Part shown: positions 61,889 through 64,000 of the stretch, piece after piece
Layout: the number at the start of each line of letters is the position of its first letter
How positions within the stretch are numbered: the first letter of the stretch is position 1
Assembly: GCF_022376445.1 (NCBI RefSeq)
Contig: NW_025954962.1
Coordinates: 1,488,001-1,552,000, forward strand
Source of the DNA: Fomitopsis serialis
Lineage: Eukaryota > Basidiomycota > Agaricomycetes > Polyporales > Fomitopsidaceae
Length of the DNA: 64,000 nt
Direction of reading: 5' to 3'
The notes under the pieces: model-generated
What the model was told of the DNA's origin: nothing
Databases searched by the model: none
The model's input: the letters and a program-made list of their open reading frames with translations, nothing else
Translations under genes and position numbers: made by a program

Positions 61889-62647
61889 TACGCTAGGTCA
61901 ACGATCTAGACCAAATGATCAATGTCAGATGATCTACGTAGGTAGCAACAGACTTGAGTACAACATGCACTCACTGACAGGACCTGGAGTGTGGAAGTCA
62001 ATCGATCTTCGGCCGTCGCGGGACAACGGACTCGGGTCCGCAAGGGGGATGTTGCGTTGACGAGCATCCTTGCCTTAAGTATCACGGCACCTGCAGCGAG
62101 ATGAAATGATAGAATAGGTCTGTACAGCCATGCCCCTGCAACGTGGGTGGTCCAGGTCATGTTGGCGCTTGAAACGACGAATGGCGTAAGTACAGGTCCC
62201 GCCAGGTGTGCCAGTGAACCACACAGTGTAGTTAATCGGTTGATCGTGAGAGCCAATACATGCAGCACATATACTGTGGATCACCTTGCCCGCAAGAACC
62301 AGAGTACGACGCGGACGGTCACCGGTCAACGCCACTGATTCCACGCTGCCAGAACCAGCCTGATTCCCAAGCCTACTATCGATGGATGGAGTTCAGTAGT
62401 GGAGACTATCAAAAATCGTGCAGGTGACCATCTGTATGGTCAATTGCTGCCACTTGAAGACTGTTCGAACTGACACTCGCGACGAAGGAGCTAGCACATG
62501 AGAGAACTGTCGAGTTGCCCAACATATTGAATACATCTGCCCAGCAGCATCGTCCTGTAGTCAGCGATCTATTAGTGCCAATCATCGTCCTGGGTCCAAG
62601 CGTACCATTGATCGCTCGCAAGTCAGTAGATTATCCGTCGACGACAC
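61889..62647. other. Spacer between the two BTB paralogues
   Basis: About 760 bases with no supported coding region. It should contain the promoter of paralogue A and the last short exon and 3' end of paralogue B, whose final recognised exon stops at a GTGAGT donor near 62664. Confidence 0.35.
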
Positions 62648-63493
62648 TTACGGCGCACTCACCTTGAGTGTGTTTGGTAGGGAGTTCACCATAGCGCGGA
62701 GATTGGTTTTGGTGTGCGTGGCGTCATACAGCTTCTCGTGACAATGCTGGCAACTCGCCTCTGCAGCGACTTGGACGTCAGGACTCTCGATGTCGTCGAC
62801 ACTGACTGGGACATGCTCTGCCCGCGACAGCCACCAGGCCTTGAGCGTCAGCCAGGGATTGCGTCCGATGTTCTTGCAGCACTTTGGACACATCTGCGGA
62901 ACTTCATTCCCCTTGTCGTAGACGTCGGCATCATCGAGTTTCTCCCGCAGCGCATCTCTCCGCCTGCGCTGCAGGACGAAGAGCTTCATGATCGCAGACC
63001 CGTCGAGTTTGACGAGCTCCGCAGCGACATCAGGCGAGCAGAGGTCCAGACGTATCGTCTTGGACAACGCCCACTCTGCTTCCCTCTTCCAGCCGCGCTC
63101 GCAGGCGATGGCGTAGACGCGGATCGGGGAGACTTTCGATACTCCGGAGGTGAGGCAGGCGCGGATAAGCATGACCGCAGAGGGCATCTCGTAGTACTCC
63201 GCCGCACGCAGGATGTCTAGCAACAGCTCGGTGGCATCAAGGGGAGGCATCTCGATCGAGAACGCGGTCTTCAGCAGCCCCGCGACCACGGTAGCTTCTT
63301 CCGGGATGCGGACGGGCTCGTTTGGGGAGGGTCTCGGCATATCCTTGGGATCCGTCAACAACTTGTTGAACCATCCTGATGTCGACTTCAAGGTCTGGGA
63401 GCGGACGCAGAACGATACCCCGTCCCTGGAACAAAGCACAACGTCCGTGTCTGATTCCGGCTGGAATGATGGATGGAACTTGTCGAACGACAT
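62648..63493 (-). CDS. BTB/POZ-domain protein with CxxC pairs, paralogue B
   Basis: The start at 63493 (MSFDKFHPSFQPESDTDVVL) was chosen over upstream in-frame codons because the similarity to paralogue A begins here. CSRDGVSFCVRSQTLKSTSG opens the BTB fold; EEATVVAGLLKTAFSIEMPP, LLLDILRAAEYYEMPSAVML, SPIRVYAIACERGWKREAEW and LDGSAIMKLFVLQRRRRDAL match paralogue A block by block. CPKCCKN and CQHCHEK are the two CxxC pairs. A donor (GTGAGT) follows LPNTLK, at the same place as in paralogue A, so a small last exon is missing from both models. Tandem duplication on one strand. Confidence 0.8.
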   Translation of the reverse strand: MSFDKFHPSFQPESDTDVVLCSRDGVSFCVRSQTLKSTSGWFNKLLTDPKDMPRPSPNEPVRIPEEATVVAGLLKTAFSIEMPPLDATELLLDILRAAEYYEMPSAVMLIRACLTSGVSKVSPIRVYAIACERGWKREAEWALSKTIRLDLCSPDVAAELVKLDGSAIMKLFVLQRRRRDALREKLDDADVYDKGNEVPQMCPKCCKNIGRNPWLTLKAWWLSRAEHVPVSVDDIESPDVQVAAEASCQHCHEKLYDATHTKTNLRAMVNSLPNTLKVSAP

Positions 63494-64000
63494 GTGTCGA
63501 ACCGTATACCGGCCGGTGACAATATGGTGGAGGCAATGATGCACGCTGGCTGGCGCCGGAAGCAGAAAACAAAAGTGGTTCGCATTATCAGCTTCCCGTG
63601 AGACTGGGAAAACAACAAGCTTACGTTGCAGCGTCAACGCAATGTGCAGTCCGTTGGCAGTAACCACCGACACGGTAGAGCGGATGATATACAGCCTCAA
63701 GGACTGGAAACGCCCGTGTACATGCCTCGTGTACCACCTGACGCTACACGATGGTATCAACTCAATGACGCGTGACAGAACGTCAAGGTCACGAAAGAGC
63801 CGCTGTGTTGCATTATGGCAACTGTTGTGTCGGCACCAGCTACGCCGAGACAGCTGGTATACGGCAGCATTGAGACTGCCAACTCTGTTGCGATAGCCCG
63901 CCAGAAGGCCGTGACCCTCTTACGCACAACACGCACAGGAGCATCGGGACAACAGCGGGTTTTGTGCATTAGGAATGTGTGTACCAGCATACCAGAGAAC
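63494..64000. other. Right edge, no gene identified
   Basis: The upstream region of BTB paralogue B, then sequence with short frames on both strands and no recognisable content. A gene may begin beyond the right edge. Confidence 0.35.

Overview
The window is nuclear DNA of a filamentous basidiomycete, probably an Agaricomycete (a Polyporales-like fungus is my best guess). Genes are cut by many introns of about 48-68 bases with GT(A/G)NG donors, they are closely packed on both strands, and their families are typical of mushroom-forming fungi: two RNA-dependent RNA polymerases, tandem BTB proteins, a Ure2p-like GST, a secreted CAP protein and Agaricomycete-type unknown proteins. There is no operon, CRISPR array, integron or secondary-metabolite cluster.

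Layout. 1-1538 (-): truncated Gag-like ORF1 of a LINE element, its reverse transcriptase lying off the left edge. 2084-6512 (-): Sec7+PH Arf exchange factor. 7249-7695 (+): short WNCQNW-family protein. 8040-10118 (-) Pescadillo/NOP7 and 10312-10910 (+) SmD2 are divergent. 11139-14901 (-): RdRP copy 1, one base short. 15433-15791 (-) LYR-motif protein is divergent from 15949-20115 (+), a 4E-T-like eIF4E-binding protein. 20116-24241 has no gene I can support. 24242-25759 (+): G1 cyclin. 27428-29280 (-): Gfo/Idh/MocA oxidoreductase with micro-exons and several lost bases. 29633-29856 (+): possible 58-residue protein. 31332-33958 (+): 856-residue unknown protein. 35321-38683 (+): WAC/DDT/WHIM chromatin-remodelling subunit (Itc1/Acf1 type), also with lost bases. 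About 39290-41576 (+): vacuolar amino-acid transporter. 41748-42713 (-) eIF3k and 42981-44434 (+) WDR5/Swd3 are divergent. 44984-46520 (+): polyubiquitin with six units. 47493-48521 (-) UTP23 and 48741-49770 (+) EMC7 are divergent. 49959-53700 (-): RdRP copy 2, intact. 54277-54876 (-): small conserved unknown. 56304-57607 (+): secreted CAP/PR-1 protein. 57955-58973 (+): DLT1-like membrane protein. 59262-60372 (-): GST. 60959-61888 and 62648-63493 (-): two BTB/POZ paralogues.

How the genes relate. Most loci are housekeeping: ribosome assembly (PES1, UTP23), splicing (SmD2), translation (eIF3k, 4E-T-like), ubiquitin, chromatin (WDR5, Itc1-like), ER membrane protein insertion (EMC7) and Arf traffic (Sec7). 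Several sit head-to-head over 157-267 bp and probably share promoters. The accessory part is the pair of RdRPs of the RNA-silencing (quelling) type, on the same strand about 35 kb apart, with introns at the same positions and phases. They are duplicates; the left copy carries a one-base frameshift.

The most unusual signal is a set of single-base losses, never gains, that break otherwise well-conserved reading frames: seven in the Gfo/Idh/MocA gene, five in the Itc1-like gene and one in RdRP copy 1. The genes between them are clean. Either these loci are decaying, or the consensus is locally poor. I found no convincing undescribed multi-gene system.
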